Shown: positions 50,962 to 60,003 of the stretch, piece after piece
Position numbering within the stretch: the first letter of the stretch is position 1
Layout of the letters: each line of letters opens with the position of its first letter
Assembly (NCBI RefSeq): GCF_907164555.1
Contig: NZ_CAJQZC010000012.1
Coordinates: 62,001-126,000, forward strand
DNA: 64,000 nt
Direction: 5' to 3'
Source: Paraburkholderia saeva
Lineage (GTDB): Bacteria > Pseudomonadota > Gammaproteobacteria > Burkholderiales > Burkholderiaceae
The notes under the pieces: model-generated
What the model was told of the DNA's origin: nothing
Database searches by the model: none
What the model saw: only the letters and a program-made list of their open reading frames with translations
Made by a program: the position numbers and the translations under genes

Positions 50962-51588
50962 TCAGACCGGCACGGGCGGCAGGATCACATCCGGCTCGCC
51001 AGCCGAAGGCGCGCCGACGATGCGCGCGAGCAGCGCGTCGTAATCGGCGCGCTGCGGCGCCGTGTTGTCGAACATCAGCAGTTCTTTCGACAGGTCCGCA
51101 TTCGGGACGAAACGGCGTTGCCGGTATTCGTCCCAGTGCGCGAGCTTGTACGCGTCGTTCGGGTTGTTGCGCGCGAGGATGCGCTGGTGCGCCGTCTCTT
51201 CCGATGTATAGACCCATACGACGCGAATCTGGACATTGTTCGTCACACCCAGCCACGCACGGTCGAACAGACGCCGGTCGCGAATTTCGCGCGTCAGCGG
51301 CCCGATCACGAGCGCGCTGATTCCCTGTTCCAGATTTTCACAAGCGGTATCGATGAGCCCCCGGTACTCGGGGTCGCGCAGATGCTGCAGAAAGAGCGGA
51401 CTGTCGCGGTCGTTCGGATCGCCGGTCAGCGCGCCGATCGCGGCTGCGCTATAGCCACCGTAAAGCGTGTCCTTGTCGAGCAGGCAGAAGGCGACGCCTG
51501 TGGCCTGCGCCAGCGGCCGGATCAGGCGTTTCGCGAGCGTCGTCTTGCCGGTGCCCGCGTGGCCGCAGAAAAAAACCAGATGCGTCAC
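50962..51588 (-). CDS. P-loop kinase-like ATPase (zeta-toxin/AAA type)
   Basis: 208 aa with a GTG start that overlaps the cydX stop by 4 nt. Walker A 'GHAGTGKTTLAKRL', a probable Mg/substrate region 'LLDKDTLYG', 'LVIGPLTREIRD' and a lid with 'RILARNNPNDAYKLAHWDEY'. It looks like a small-molecule kinase of the zeta-toxin / chloramphenicol phosphotransferase-like group. No antitoxin is nearby, so a toxin role is not supported. The substrate is unknown. Confidence 0.75.
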   Translation of the reverse strand: MTHLVFFCGHAGTGKTTLAKRLIRPLAQATGVAFCLLDKDTLYGGYSAAAIGALTGDPNDRDSPLFLQHLRDPEYRGLIDTACENLEQGISALVIGPLTREIRDRRLFDRAWLGVTNNVQIRVVWVYTSEETAHQRILARNNPNDAYKLAHWDEYRQRRFVPNADLSKELLMFDNTAPQRADYDALLARIVGAPSAGEPDVILPPVPV

Positions 51589-51740
51589 AGGCGCGGATCC
51601 AGGCCGGTCGCGTCCTTGCTGCCGCCACTGCTGCTGTCGCTGTCACGCGCGAACGTGCCGTTCGCCTCCAGCCACATCACGTTGATGATCCCAAAGCCCA
51701 ACGCAACGCCGATGCCGAGAATCCAGGTGAAATACCACAT
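51585..51740 (-). CDS. cydX: CydX-type cytochrome bd oxidase small subunit
   Basis: 51 aa, below the length used by many gene finders. Start at 51740 with AGGAGA 7 nt upstream. The first 25 residues 'MWYFTWILGIGVALGFGIIN' and 'VMWLE' are the single helix and conserved Glu of CydX/CbdX, which stabilises the haems of cytochrome bd. A 25-residue Ser/Gly-rich tail follows, longer than in Escherichia coli CydX. No cydA or cydB is in the window; instead it is coupled to a P-loop kinase gene. Confidence 0.87.
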   Translation of the reverse strand: MWYFTWILGIGVALGFGIINVMWLEANGTFARDSDSSSGGSKDATGLDPRL

Positions 51741-52143
51741 CGCAGTCTCCTGTCGATCCGGGTTGACACTTTAGCTGTCGACCGGCGTTCATGTGTCGGC
51801 GGGAGTGGGCGCTTTAGCGCTTGCTCCAGCCCGACAGCGCGTTACTCCGGTCCAATGCAAAGCACTTACCCGGGTCCCATGCAAATTGGTGCGGTCGGTG
51901 CAGGGCTGCCTTACACGACGCTCGCGCCGCGTCGGCAGGCATGCAGCGATCATGACCAGAAAGCCGGGGCCGCGCAAGGGGCCAGACGCGGCCGCTCCCG
52001 CCCCCCGGGGTTGCGCGGCTTGCCTGCCTGCAGCACAGGCCCCGCAGGTATCATGGACGTCGATCGGACGGCGCACAACAGGCGCTACACTCATGGCAGC
52101 TTGCAATTAGCAGACCGCGAAACGAAGACAAGGGGGGACCGAC
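51741..52143. other. intergenic region without a supported gene
   Basis: Divergent space between cydX and a lipoprotein gene. Apart from the 13-bp direct repeats at 51849 and 51873 and promoter elements too weak to place, nothing can be supported here. Confidence 0.6.
51849..51885. repeat. pair of 13-bp direct repeats
   Basis: GGTCCAATGCAAA (51849-51861) and GGTCCCATGCAAA (51873-51885), one mismatch, start to start 24 bp. Possible binding site of a regulator acting on cydX or the lipoprotein gene. Confidence 0.55.
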
Positions 52144-52587
52144 ATGCCGTTGCGTTTGCCGGTTGCAGGGAAATTTGCCGCGGGCGCGGCGCTCGTGGTG
52201 TGCTTCGCCGCCCTGACAGGCTGCGCGTCGGAGCCTGCCGGACCCGTGCCATACAAGGACGTGCCGGTCGCCCGCATCGTCAAGCCTGGCTACACGGAAC
52301 CAGAAGCCGGCAAGATCGCGGTCGACGTCCGGCGCGAGCGTTCGGGCGACGTCGTGATCCGCTTTCGCGATGCGCTCGTGTATGTCGACGGCGAGCAGGT
52401 CACCGACCTGATGAATGGCGAGCGGGTGATCTTCTATCTCAGCCCCGGCATGCACCGGATTGCCGTGTCGACGCAATTCGATCCCGTCATCGAGATGCAG
52501 TTCATGGTCACCGGACACTACACGAATCATGCGAGTGTCACGTTCAACGCGGAACACCGCATCGAGCTGCACCGTGTGCCGAAGTGA
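52144..52587 (+). CDS. small lipoprotein of unknown function
   Basis: 147 aa with a lipoprotein signal peptide ending in the lipobox 'LTGCAS' (Cys at about residue 28). The mature part is mostly beta, 'SGDVVIRFRDALVYVDGEQVTDLMNGERVIFYLSPGMHRIAVSTQFD', resembling a DUF2846-like/PEGA type beta-sandwich. It should be anchored in the envelope. AGGGGGG lies about 7-9 nt before the ATG. Confidence 0.75.
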   Translation: MPLRLPVAGKFAAGAALVVCFAALTGCASEPAGPVPYKDVPVARIVKPGYTEPEAGKIAVDVRRERSGDVVIRFRDALVYVDGEQVTDLMNGERVIFYLSPGMHRIAVSTQFDPVIEMQFMVTGHYTNHASVTFNAEHRIELHRVPK

Positions 52588-52740
52588 GCCCGCGAGCCGA
52601 TAACCGGCGTGAGGAAATTTCGATGCCCATTCCGCACGAAGAATCCGTAACATGATGGCCGCTCCCTTCACCGTACCCGGACACGCTGCGCGCCCATGCG
52701 GCCGCGGCCTGTCCGCCGCTGTTATCAAGGTAACGACACG

Positions 52741-53718
52741 ATGCTGATCAACTGCGCTGCATACCAGGACGGCCGCAAACTGGCCGACATCGAGATCGAC
52801 GACATCAGCGTTTATGTGGCCAAGCCCGAATGCTTCGTCTGGGTTGCGTTGAAAGACCCGGGGCCTGGCGAACTCGACGTGATGAAGCACGAGTTCGGCC
52901 TGCACGAACTGGCGGTCGAGGACGTCCGCAACGGCCATCAGCGCCCGAAAATCGAGGAATACGGCGACTCGCTGTTCGCGGTGATGCACACGATCGAAAT
53001 GGACGACGAAGGTGAACTGCTGATCGGCGAAGTGGACGTGTTCGTCGGTCCGAACTACGTGCTCTCGGTGCGTAACCGGACCCAGCACGGCTTTCAGGAA
53101 GTGCGCGCGCGCTGCGAACGCGAACCGAAGCTGCTCAAGGAAGGTTCGGCCTTCGTGCTCTACGCGCTCGCCGACAACATCGTCGATCGCTACTTTCCGA
53201 TTCTCGAAAGCATCGGCGCCGAAATCGAAGAGATCGAAGACCGTATTTTCGGCAAGCACAGTCTCGCCGCATCGCGCGCGATCATCGAGGACCTGTATGC
53301 GCTAAAGCGCCGCCTTGTGCAGCTCGAACATCACATCGCGCCGTTGCTCGAAGGCATCGGGCAGCTGACGGGCGGGCGTATTCCGGCAATCTGTCAGGGC
53401 ATGCAGGCGTATTTCCGCGACGTCTACGATCACCTCGACCGGATCGTGCGCACCATCGAAGGCCGTCGCGACATCATCGTCACCGCCGTACAGGTCAATC
53501 TCGGCATGATCTCGCTCGCCGAGAACGAGGTGACCAAGCGCCTCGGCTCGTTTGCCGCGCTGTTCGCGGTGCCCACCATGATCGCCGGGATCTACGGGAT
53601 GAATTTCCAGCAGATTCCCGAGCTGCACTGGCAATACGGGTATCCAGTGTGTATCGCGGTGATGGCGATACTCGACGGATTCCTGTACTGGCGGTTCAAG
53701 AAAGCCAACTGGCTGTGA
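52741..53718 (+). CDS. corA: CorA-family magnesium/cobalt transporter
   Basis: 325 aa from the ATG at 52741. A long cytosolic N-terminal domain ('VDVFVGPNYVLSVRNRTQHGFQEVRARCE') is followed by two C-terminal membrane helices; the pore signature 'YGMNF' closes the first. This is the usual CorA length. It admits Mg2+ (and Co2+) as a pentamer in the inner membrane. It is monocistronic. Confidence 0.92.
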   Translation: MLINCAAYQDGRKLADIEIDDISVYVAKPECFVWVALKDPGPGELDVMKHEFGLHELAVEDVRNGHQRPKIEEYGDSLFAVMHTIEMDDEGELLIGEVDVFVGPNYVLSVRNRTQHGFQEVRARCEREPKLLKEGSAFVLYALADNIVDRYFPILESIGAEIEEIEDRIFGKHSLAASRAIIEDLYALKRRLVQLEHHIAPLLEGIGQLTGGRIPAICQGMQAYFRDVYDHLDRIVRTIEGRRDIIVTAVQVNLGMISLAENEVTKRLGSFAALFAVPTMIAGIYGMNFQQIPELHWQYGYPVCIAVMAILDGFLYWRFKKANWL

Positions 53719-53775
53719 GCGCGGGCGGCTCGCTGTACCGGCAGCGCAGTACCCGAACGCACTGCGATGTCGGCG

Positions 53776-54411
53776 TCAGCGCCGGGTGAGGGCGAGCCGC
53801 ACGCCGAGACCGATGAAGCCGGCGCCGATCACCCGGTCGATCCAGCGGCGCACGAGCGGTTGCGAGCGCACCGCGCGCGCGGCCCGCGCGGCGAGCCATG
53901 CGACGACGCAGTCGTTGACAAGCCCCAGCGTGACGAACACCGCGCCCAGCACGAGAAAAGCGGCGGTCTTGTGCGCGCTGTCGCTGGCGACAAACTGCGG
54001 GAAGAACGCAATATAGAAGAGCAGCACTTTCGGATTCGACGCATTCGTCACGAAGCCGCGAAAGAGCAACGTACGGCGCGACAGCCGGGGCGCAACCTGC
54101 GCGCCGTCGCTGTCAGCAGCAGCGGCGCCCGGCCACAGCATGCGCAGACCGAGCCACATCAGGTAAGCCGCGCCGAGCCACTTGATTGCATTGAACGCGC
54201 CGGGCGAAGCGGCAATGAGCGCGGTGAGCCCCACCGCGCACGCGACGGTATGCGCGCAGCCGCCGAGCGACACACCCAGCGCCGAAAGGATTCCGGCACG
54301 CCGGCCCTGCGCGATGCTCTGGCCTGCCACGTACGCGATGTCCGGACCGGGCGTCAGGTTGAGCGCGGTGACGGCAACAAGGAACAGTGGAAACTGGATG
54401 ATTCCGAACAT
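53776..54411 (-). CDS. LysE/RhtB-family amino-acid exporter
   Basis: 211 aa from the ATG at 54411. Six membrane helices and the family pattern 'LNLTPGPDIAYVAGQSIAQGRRAGILSALGVSLG', 'LGAAYLMWLGLRML' and 'NPKVLLFYIAFFPQFV'. It exports amino acids or their analogues. It is convergent with corA, with 57 nt between the stops. Confidence 0.88.
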   Translation of the reverse strand: MFGIIQFPLFLVAVTALNLTPGPDIAYVAGQSIAQGRRAGILSALGVSLGGCAHTVACAVGLTALIAASPGAFNAIKWLGAAYLMWLGLRMLWPGAAAADSDGAQVAPRLSRRTLLFRGFVTNASNPKVLLFYIAFFPQFVASDSAHKTAAFLVLGAVFVTLGLVNDCVVAWLAARAARAVRSQPLVRRWIDRVIGAGFIGLGVRLALTRR

Positions 54412-54715
54412 GACGCAATCCGTCCCGATCGGCGAAGAGGGAGCGTTGATCATAACGAAATCGTCCCGCTCCTGCAGGCGCCCCCGAAGGCGCGCAGCAT
54501 CACCGCGTTCTCCCCGCTTGCAGCGCGCGCAATAAAAGGCCAGCATAAGCGGCCCGCCGGCGTGGAAACGTGCGCCGGAGGAGAAGCACCCTGACGCCGG
54601 ACCGAGCGAGAGACCTTGCCAGAACGTAGCCACGCGGCACACCACACAGGCCACGCAGCGTTGTCCCTGCCGCACGAGCCGTATAACAACGTGTGCGCTG
54701 CAGCACTGCCTGCCG
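54412..54715. other. region between the LysE exporter and the ribose promoter
   Basis: No reading frame is supported here. The left part is the leader of the exporter gene; nothing else stands out until the ribose promoter at 54716. Confidence 0.5.
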
Positions 54716-54745
54716 TTGACATATCCGACAGGCTGCGTCGAGAAT
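54716..54745 (+). promoter_or_regulatory. promoter of the rbs operon
   Basis: A consensus TTGACA -35 box (54716-54721), an 18-bp spacer and a GAGAAT -10 box (54740-54745) place the transcript start inside the RbsR palindrome at 54752. This is a standard way to repress by blocking the start site. Confidence 0.65.
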
Positions 54746-54751
54746 AGGCCC

Positions 54752-54765
54752 CGCAAACGTTTGCG
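54752..54765. promoter_or_regulatory. RbsR operator
   Basis: CGCAAACGTTTGCG is a perfect 14-bp palindrome with the CG centre typical of RbsR/PurR-type LacI-family sites. It lies 47 bp before the rbsB start and overlaps the expected transcription start. Confidence 0.85.
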
Positions 54766-54812
54766 CACAATCAAAAATACGGCTCGCACGGAGCCAACAA
54801 CTGGAGATACGC

Positions 54813-55769
54813 ATGAACCACCGCATTCGTCGCCGCGTCCTGGCGGCCACTGTCGTGCTCACCGCTGCTGCCGTTCTGCCCATGTCGAGCGCTTATGCGC
54901 AGGCCGCCCACAAGCCGAAGGTCGCGCTTGTCATGAAGTCCCTCGCCAACGAGTTCTTCCTCACCATGGAAACCGGCGCGAAGGACTACCAGAAACACAA
55001 TCCCAACAACTTCGACCTGATCACGAACGGGATCAAGGACGAAACCGATACCGCGAACCAGATCCGCATCGTCGAGCAGATGATCGTGTCGAAGGTCGAC
55101 GCAATCGTCCTGGCACCGGCTGATTCGAAGGCGCTCGTGCCGGTCGTGAAGAAAGCCGTCGATGCCGGCATCATCGTCGTGAACATCGACAACCGGCTCG
55201 ATCCGGACGTGCTGAAGTCGAAGGATCTCAACGTGCCGTTCGTCGGCCCGGATAACCGCAAGGGCGCGCAGAAGGTCGGCGACTATCTGGCGAAGAAGCT
55301 GAAGTCGGGCGATGAAGTCGCGATCCTCGAAGGCGTATCGACGACCACCAACGCGCAGCAACGTACCGCGGGCTTCAAGGACGCGATGCAGACAGTCGGC
55401 GCGAAGGTCGTGTCCGTGCAGTCGGGCGAATGGGAAATCGACAAGGGCAATGCGGTCGCATCAGCCATGCTGAGCGAGCATCCGAACGTCAAGGCGCTGC
55501 TGGCCGGCAACGACAACATGGCGATTGGCGCCGTGTCGGCGGTGCGTGCGGCGGGCAAGCAGGGCAAGGTCTACGTGGTTGGCTATGACAACATCAACGC
55601 GATCAGGCCGATGCTGAAGGACGGCCGCGTGCTCGCCACCGCCGACCAGTACGCCGCCAAGCAGGCCGTGTTCGGTATCGATACCGCGTTGAAGGCGCTC
55701 AACGAGCACAAGAAGCAGTCGGAGCTGTCGGGCGTGGTTGAAACGCCGGTCGACCTCGTCACGAAGTAA
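54813..55769 (+). CDS. rbsB: ribose-type periplasmic binding protein
   Basis: 318 aa. Signal peptide ending 'SSAYAQAAHKP', then a type I sugar-binding fold: 'VALVMKSLANEFFLTMETGAKDYQKHNP', 'VDAIVLAPADSKALVPVVKKAVDAGI', 'VNIDNRL' and 'LLAGNDNMAIGAVSAVRAAGK'. It delivers ribose or a related pentose/allose to RbsAC. It is first in the operon behind the palindromic operator. The sugar is inferred from the ribokinase in the same cluster. Confidence 0.88.
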   Translation: MNHRIRRRVLAATVVLTAAAVLPMSSAYAQAAHKPKVALVMKSLANEFFLTMETGAKDYQKHNPNNFDLITNGIKDETDTANQIRIVEQMIVSKVDAIVLAPADSKALVPVVKKAVDAGIIVVNIDNRLDPDVLKSKDLNVPFVGPDNRKGAQKVGDYLAKKLKSGDEVAILEGVSTTTNAQQRTAGFKDAMQTVGAKVVSVQSGEWEIDKGNAVASAMLSEHPNVKALLAGNDNMAIGAVSAVRAAGKQGKVYVVGYDNINAIRPMLKDGRVLATADQYAAKQAVFGIDTALKALNEHKKQSELSGVVETPVDLVTK

Positions 55770-56126
55770 CCCGCAGCAGGCGGCGACGGCATCTGTCCCG
55801 CAGAACCGTGAGCCGGTGCCGCTCCCGCGCGCGCCGGTTCGCTGCTTTTCAACGGGCGCTCAAGAAAGACGCGCTGCCGCCGTTATTGCACAGATAGACG
55901 TCATGGCGGCAGCCTCCGGCACCACACGTACCCATGCATGCCGGAATGGGCACGGTATGGTTAGATCACGCGAACGGGGTTGCGCCCGAGGCATGCGCCA
56001 AACCCGGCCCGGGGCAGCCTGCACGGCCGGAAGACCGGCCACCATGACACAGGCAGTCGGCCACGGGCTGGCTCGCGGCAGGGATTGCGCGAAAGCCCGT
56101 GTGGACGCTGCAAGAACAGGAATGCG
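55770..56126 (+). other. 357-bp rbsB-rbsA spacer
   Basis: No gene is supported in this unusually long intra-operon gap. It contains a GC-rich fold around 55803-55850 with closing arms GAACCG / CGGTTC followed by GCTGCTTTTC. This could stop part of the transcription so that the binding protein is made in excess over the ATPase and permease. Confidence 0.5.
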
Positions 56127-57719
56127 ATGGATCTGACTGCTCAGGAAGCACAGCCGGCCATTTTATCCGTCACCGGCATCGGCAAGACGTATGTCGAACC
56201 GGTGCTCGCCGACGTCGACCTCGACCTGCATGCAGGCGAGGTGCTGGCGCTCACGGGTGAAAACGGTGCGGGCAAGAGCACGCTGTCAAAGATCATCGGC
56301 GGACTGGTCGATCCGACGACCGGTACGATGCGCCTCGGCGGCAGCGCGTATGCGCCCGCCAGCCGCAGCGCGGCGGAAGCGCTCGGCGTGCGGATGGTCA
56401 TGCAGGAGCTGAACCTGCTGCCGACACTGTCGGTGGCGGAAAACCTGTTTCTGAACCGCCTGCCGCAAAGCGGGCCGTTGCGGCTCGGCTGGATCGACCG
56501 CCGCAAGCTGCGCGAAGACGCGCGCGAAGCCATGGCGCAGGTCGGGCTCGACGCGATCGATCCGGACACGCTCGTCGGCGAACTCGGCATCGGGCATCAG
56601 CAGATGGTCGAGATCGCGCGCAACCTGATCGGCGACTGCCGGGTGCTGATTCTCGACGAGCCGACCGCGATGCTGACCTCGCGGGAAGTCGACCTGCTGT
56701 TCGAGCAGATCGGCCGGCTGAAAGCGCGCGGCGTCGCGTTGGTCTATATCTCGCACCGGCTCGAGGAACTGGCGCGCGTCGCGGAACAGATCGCGATCCT
56801 GCGCGACGGCAGGCTGGTGCATGCGGACCGGATGGCGAACCTGACGAGCGATCAGATCGTCACGTTGATGGTGGGCCGCGAGATCGGCGAGCGCATCGAC
56901 CTGGGCGTGCGCAATATTGGCGCGCCGCTGCTGAAGGTCGAAGGCATGGGCCGCGGCGACGTCGTGCGCGACGTGTCGTTCGAAGTATGCGCCGGCGAGA
57001 TTTTCGGTGTGAGCGGGCTGATCGGCGCCGGCCGCACGGAACTGATGCGGCTGATTTACGGCGCGGACGTCAAGGATCGTGGCACGGTATCGCTCGCGCC
57101 AACGCCTGGCGCGGCGCCGGTGCCGGTGCAGATCGCGACGCCGACCGACGCCGTGCGCGAGGGCATCGCGCTCATCACCGAGGACCGCAAGGGCGAAGGC
57201 CTGCTGCTGCCGCTGCCGATCGCGGCCAACGTGTCGCTCGGCAATATCGGCGCCGTCGCGCGTCACGGCGTGGTCGACGCGAGACGCGAGAACGCGCTCG
57301 CGATGAAGCAGATCCAGGCGATGCGGATTCGCAGCGCCGGACCCGCGCAGCCGGTGGGCGAACTGTCGGGCGGGAACCAGCAGAAGGTCGTGATCGGCCG
57401 GTGGCTGGCGCGCGACTGCAGGGTGCTGCTGTTCGACGAACCGACGCGCGGCATCGATGTCGGCGCGAAGTTCGATATCTACGGCCTGATGGGGGCGCTC
57501 ACGCGCGAGGGCCGGGCGCTCGTCGTGGTGTCGAGCGACCTGCGCGAGCTGATGCTGATCTGCGACCGGATCGGTGTGATGTCGGCGGGACGGATGACAG
57601 GGATTTTCAGCCGGGATGACTGGTCGCAGGACGCGCTGCTCGCGGCGGCGTTCGCCGGTTACCGGAGTCGCGAGGCGCTGCTCCATGCGCCCGTAACGAA
57701 CGAAGCAGGGAGTACGTGA
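56127..57719 (+). CDS. rbsA: ribose ABC transporter ATPase
   Basis: 530 aa, two fused ATPase domains as usual for RbsA/MglA. Domain 1 has Walker A 'GENGAGKS' (residues 44-51), 'LGIGHQQMVEIARNL' and Walker B 'VLILDEPTAML'. Domain 2 has a degenerate P-loop 'GLIGAGRTELMRLIYG', 'LSGGNQQKVVIGRWL' and 'LLFDEPTRGIDVG'. Only the first site is expected to be strongly active. The ATG at 56127 is supported by its position relative to the family start; the reading frame extends further up. It overlaps rbsC by 4 nt. Confidence 0.92.
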   Translation: MDLTAQEAQPAILSVTGIGKTYVEPVLADVDLDLHAGEVLALTGENGAGKSTLSKIIGGLVDPTTGTMRLGGSAYAPASRSAAEALGVRMVMQELNLLPTLSVAENLFLNRLPQSGPLRLGWIDRRKLREDAREAMAQVGLDAIDPDTLVGELGIGHQQMVEIARNLIGDCRVLILDEPTAMLTSREVDLLFEQIGRLKARGVALVYISHRLEELARVAEQIAILRDGRLVHADRMANLTSDQIVTLMVGREIGERIDLGVRNIGAPLLKVEGMGRGDVVRDVSFEVCAGEIFGVSGLIGAGRTELMRLIYGADVKDRGTVSLAPTPGAAPVPVQIATPTDAVREGIALITEDRKGEGLLLPLPIAANVSLGNIGAVARHGVVDARRENALAMKQIQAMRIRSAGPAQPVGELSGGNQQKVVIGRWLARDCRVLLFDEPTRGIDVGAKFDIYGLMGALTREGRALVVVSSDLRELMLICDRIGVMSAGRMTGIFSRDDWSQDALLAAAFAGYRSREALLHAPVTNEAGST

Positions 57720-58738
57720 TGACGAACCTGACGAACCAGCCGGACGCCGCGCCGCCGGACGATCCGTCGGCGCCGGTGCCGGCCGGCAAGCCTGCCGGGA
57801 CGCGTCCTGGCTTTTCAAATTACCTGGGTCTCGCCGGCGCGCTGCTGGCGATGATCGCGTTGTTCTCGGTGCTGAGCGCGCATTTCCTGACCTACGACAC
57901 GTTTGTCACGATCGCCAACCAGATTCCCGACCTCGTCGTGATGTCGGTCGGCATGACGTTCGTGCTGATCATCGCCGGCATCGATCTGTCGGTGGGCTCG
58001 GTGCTGGCGCTCGGCGCGTCGGTCGTGAGCGTCGCCGCGCTGAAATGGGGCTGGGGCGCGTTTCCCGCCGCGCTGATCGGTCTCGCGGCCGCCGCGCTGA
58101 CGGGCGCGGTCACCGGGGCGGTCACGGTCGGCTGGCGGATTCCGTCGTTTATCGTGTCGCTGGGCGTGCTGGAAGCGGCGCGCGGCCTCGCGTACCAGAT
58201 GACGAATTCGCGTACCGCCTACATCGGCGACGCCTTCGACTTTCTGTCGAACCCGATCGCCGTCGGCATCTCGCCGGCGTTCCTGATCGCGGTGGCGGTG
58301 ATGATCGTCGCCCAGTTCGTCCTGACGCGTACCGTGTTCGGCCGCTATCTGGTCGGCATCGGCACCAATGAGGAAGCCGTGCGGCTCGCGGGCGTCAATC
58401 CGCGGCCCTACAAGGTCATCGTGTTCGCGTTGATGGGCGCGCTGTCGGGGCTGGCGGCGCTGTTCCAGATTTCGCGGCTCGAAGCGGCCGATCCGAACGC
58501 GGGCGTCGGGCTTGAACTGCAGGTGATCGCGGCCGTGGTGATTGGCGGCACGAGCCTGATGGGCGGGCGCGGCTCCGTGATCAGCACGTTTTTTGGCGTG
58601 TTGATCATCTCGGTGCTGGCAGCGGGTCTCGCGCAGATCGGCGCGAACGAGCCGACCAAGCGCATCATCACCGGGGCGGTGATCGTGGTCGCAGTCGTGC
58701 TCGATACGTATCGCAGCCGGCGCAAGCGCAAGGCATAA
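57716..58738 (+). CDS. rbsC: ribose ABC transporter permease
   Basis: 340 aa, about nine membrane helices, with RbsC motifs 'IAGIDLSVGSVLALGASVVS', 'RIPSFIVSLGVLEAARGLAYQMTN' and 'NEEAVRLAGVNPRPYKVIVFALMGALSGLAALFQISRLEAADPNAG'. The N-terminal 35 residues are Pro/Ala-rich and cytosolic. It is coupled to rbsA by ATGA overlap and forms the membrane channel as a homodimer. Confidence 0.9.
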   Translation: MMTNLTNQPDAAPPDDPSAPVPAGKPAGTRPGFSNYLGLAGALLAMIALFSVLSAHFLTYDTFVTIANQIPDLVVMSVGMTFVLIIAGIDLSVGSVLALGASVVSVAALKWGWGAFPAALIGLAAAALTGAVTGAVTVGWRIPSFIVSLGVLEAARGLAYQMTNSRTAYIGDAFDFLSNPIAVGISPAFLIAVAVMIVAQFVLTRTVFGRYLVGIGTNEEAVRLAGVNPRPYKVIVFALMGALSGLAALFQISRLEAADPNAGVGLELQVIAAVVIGGTSLMGGRGSVISTFFGVLIISVLAAGLAQIGANEPTKRIITGAVIVVAVVLDTYRSRRKRKA

Positions 58739-58906
58739 CGAAGATTGCAGTCGGGGTCGTTGCAATAGCAGTAGCGGCAATCGCAGTAGAAGTGGAAGCA
58801 AAATGAAACTGGGCCAGTCATTGATTGAAAAAGCCGGCGGCGCATGCGTGAACGCATTGCGTGACAGACCAGCTAGCAACAAGAACGAGCAGGAGAGAAT
58901 CGGGTT

Positions 58907-59992
58907 ATGGCGACGATCAAGGATGTGGCGGCCGTGGCCGGCGTATCGTTTACGACGGTATCGCATGTCGTCAACAATTCGCGGCCGGTGTCAGCCGACG
59001 TGCGCGCGAAGGTCGAGCGCGCGATCAGCCAGCTTCACTATGTGCCGTCAGCGGTTGCGCGCTCGCTAAAGGCGCGCGCCACGGCGACCATCGGTCTCGT
59101 GGTGCCGAACAGCACGAATCCGTATTTCGCGGAGCTTGCGCGCGGAATCGAGGACGGTTGCGCGCGCAACGGCTACTGCGTGTTCTTCTGCAATTCCGAC
59201 GACGACCCCGCGAAGCAGCGCAATTACCTGCGCGTCCTGCAGGAAAAGCGGATCGACGGGCTGATCATCGCGTCGGCCGGCGACGACGCCGTGCTCGCGC
59301 AGAGTCTTGCCGATGCGCGTGAGCCGCTCGTCGTCGTCGATCGCAACATCGAAGGCCTCAATGCCGATCTGGTTCAGATCGACCACGAGAAGGGCGCCTA
59401 CCTGGCGACGCGGCATCTGCTCGAACTCGGGCATGCGCGTGTCGGTTGCATTACAGGTCCCGTCGATACGGCGGTGAGCGCCATGCGCGTGCACGGTTTC
59501 ATCCGCGCAATGACCGAGCGCGGCATTGAAATTCCGTCGGGCGCGATCGTCGAAAGCGATTTTTCGGGGATGGGCGGCCATCGCGCAGCGAGCCAGCTGT
59601 TCAATACGGTGCAGCCGAGCGCGATTTTCGCGGGCAACGACATGATGGGCATCGGCGCGCTGCGCGCCGCGGCCGAGCGCGGCATCAGCGTGCCGCGCGA
59701 CTGCTCGATCATCGGTTTCGACGATATCGAGCTGGGGCGTTTCACGTATCCGGCGCTGTCGACGGTCGGACAATCGGTGCGCGCGCTCGGCGATATGGCC
59801 GCGCAGACGCTCCTCGAACGCATCACGGGCCCGAGCGACGCGCCCACCCGCCGGCGCGTCGTCGCGCCGCGGCTGATCATCCGCGAGTCGACTTCGGCGT
59901 TCATGGGTGCATCGCGCCGTCACGCCGCGACCGGCTGCCACGCGGGCAACGTCCAGGTACACGGGCTGTCTCACGGTTCTGGGCACGACTGA
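58907..59992 (+). CDS. rbsR: LacI-family repressor RbsR
   Basis: 361 aa. HTH 'ATIKDVAAVAGVSFTTVSHVVNNSRPVS' with hinge 'SAVARSLKARATATIGL', then a sugar-binding domain ('TNPYFAELARGIEDGCARNGY', 'IFAGNDMMGIGALRAAAERGI'). It should bind the CGCAAACGTTTGCG palindrome at 54752 and release it on binding ribose. It is encoded within the operon, 168 nt after rbsC and 11 nt before rbsK. The last ~25 residues are an unusual His/Gly-rich tail. Confidence 0.87.
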   Translation: MATIKDVAAVAGVSFTTVSHVVNNSRPVSADVRAKVERAISQLHYVPSAVARSLKARATATIGLVVPNSTNPYFAELARGIEDGCARNGYCVFFCNSDDDPAKQRNYLRVLQEKRIDGLIIASAGDDAVLAQSLADAREPLVVVDRNIEGLNADLVQIDHEKGAYLATRHLLELGHARVGCITGPVDTAVSAMRVHGFIRAMTERGIEIPSGAIVESDFSGMGGHRAASQLFNTVQPSAIFAGNDMMGIGALRAAAERGISVPRDCSIIGFDDIELGRFTYPALSTVGQSVRALGDMAAQTLLERITGPSDAPTRRRVVAPRLIIRESTSAFMGASRRHAATGCHAGNVQVHGLSHGSGHD

Positions 59993-60003
59993 AGGAGAAG
60001 GAT

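Noticed and set aside
50962..51588. zeta toxin of a toxin-antitoxin pair
   Set aside because: The only overlapping partner is a CydX-type helix, not an epsilon-like antitoxin.
56286..57818. 510-codon minus-strand frame opposite rbsA
   Set aside because: Shadow of a high-GC gene; all ABC ATPase motifs lie on the plus strand.
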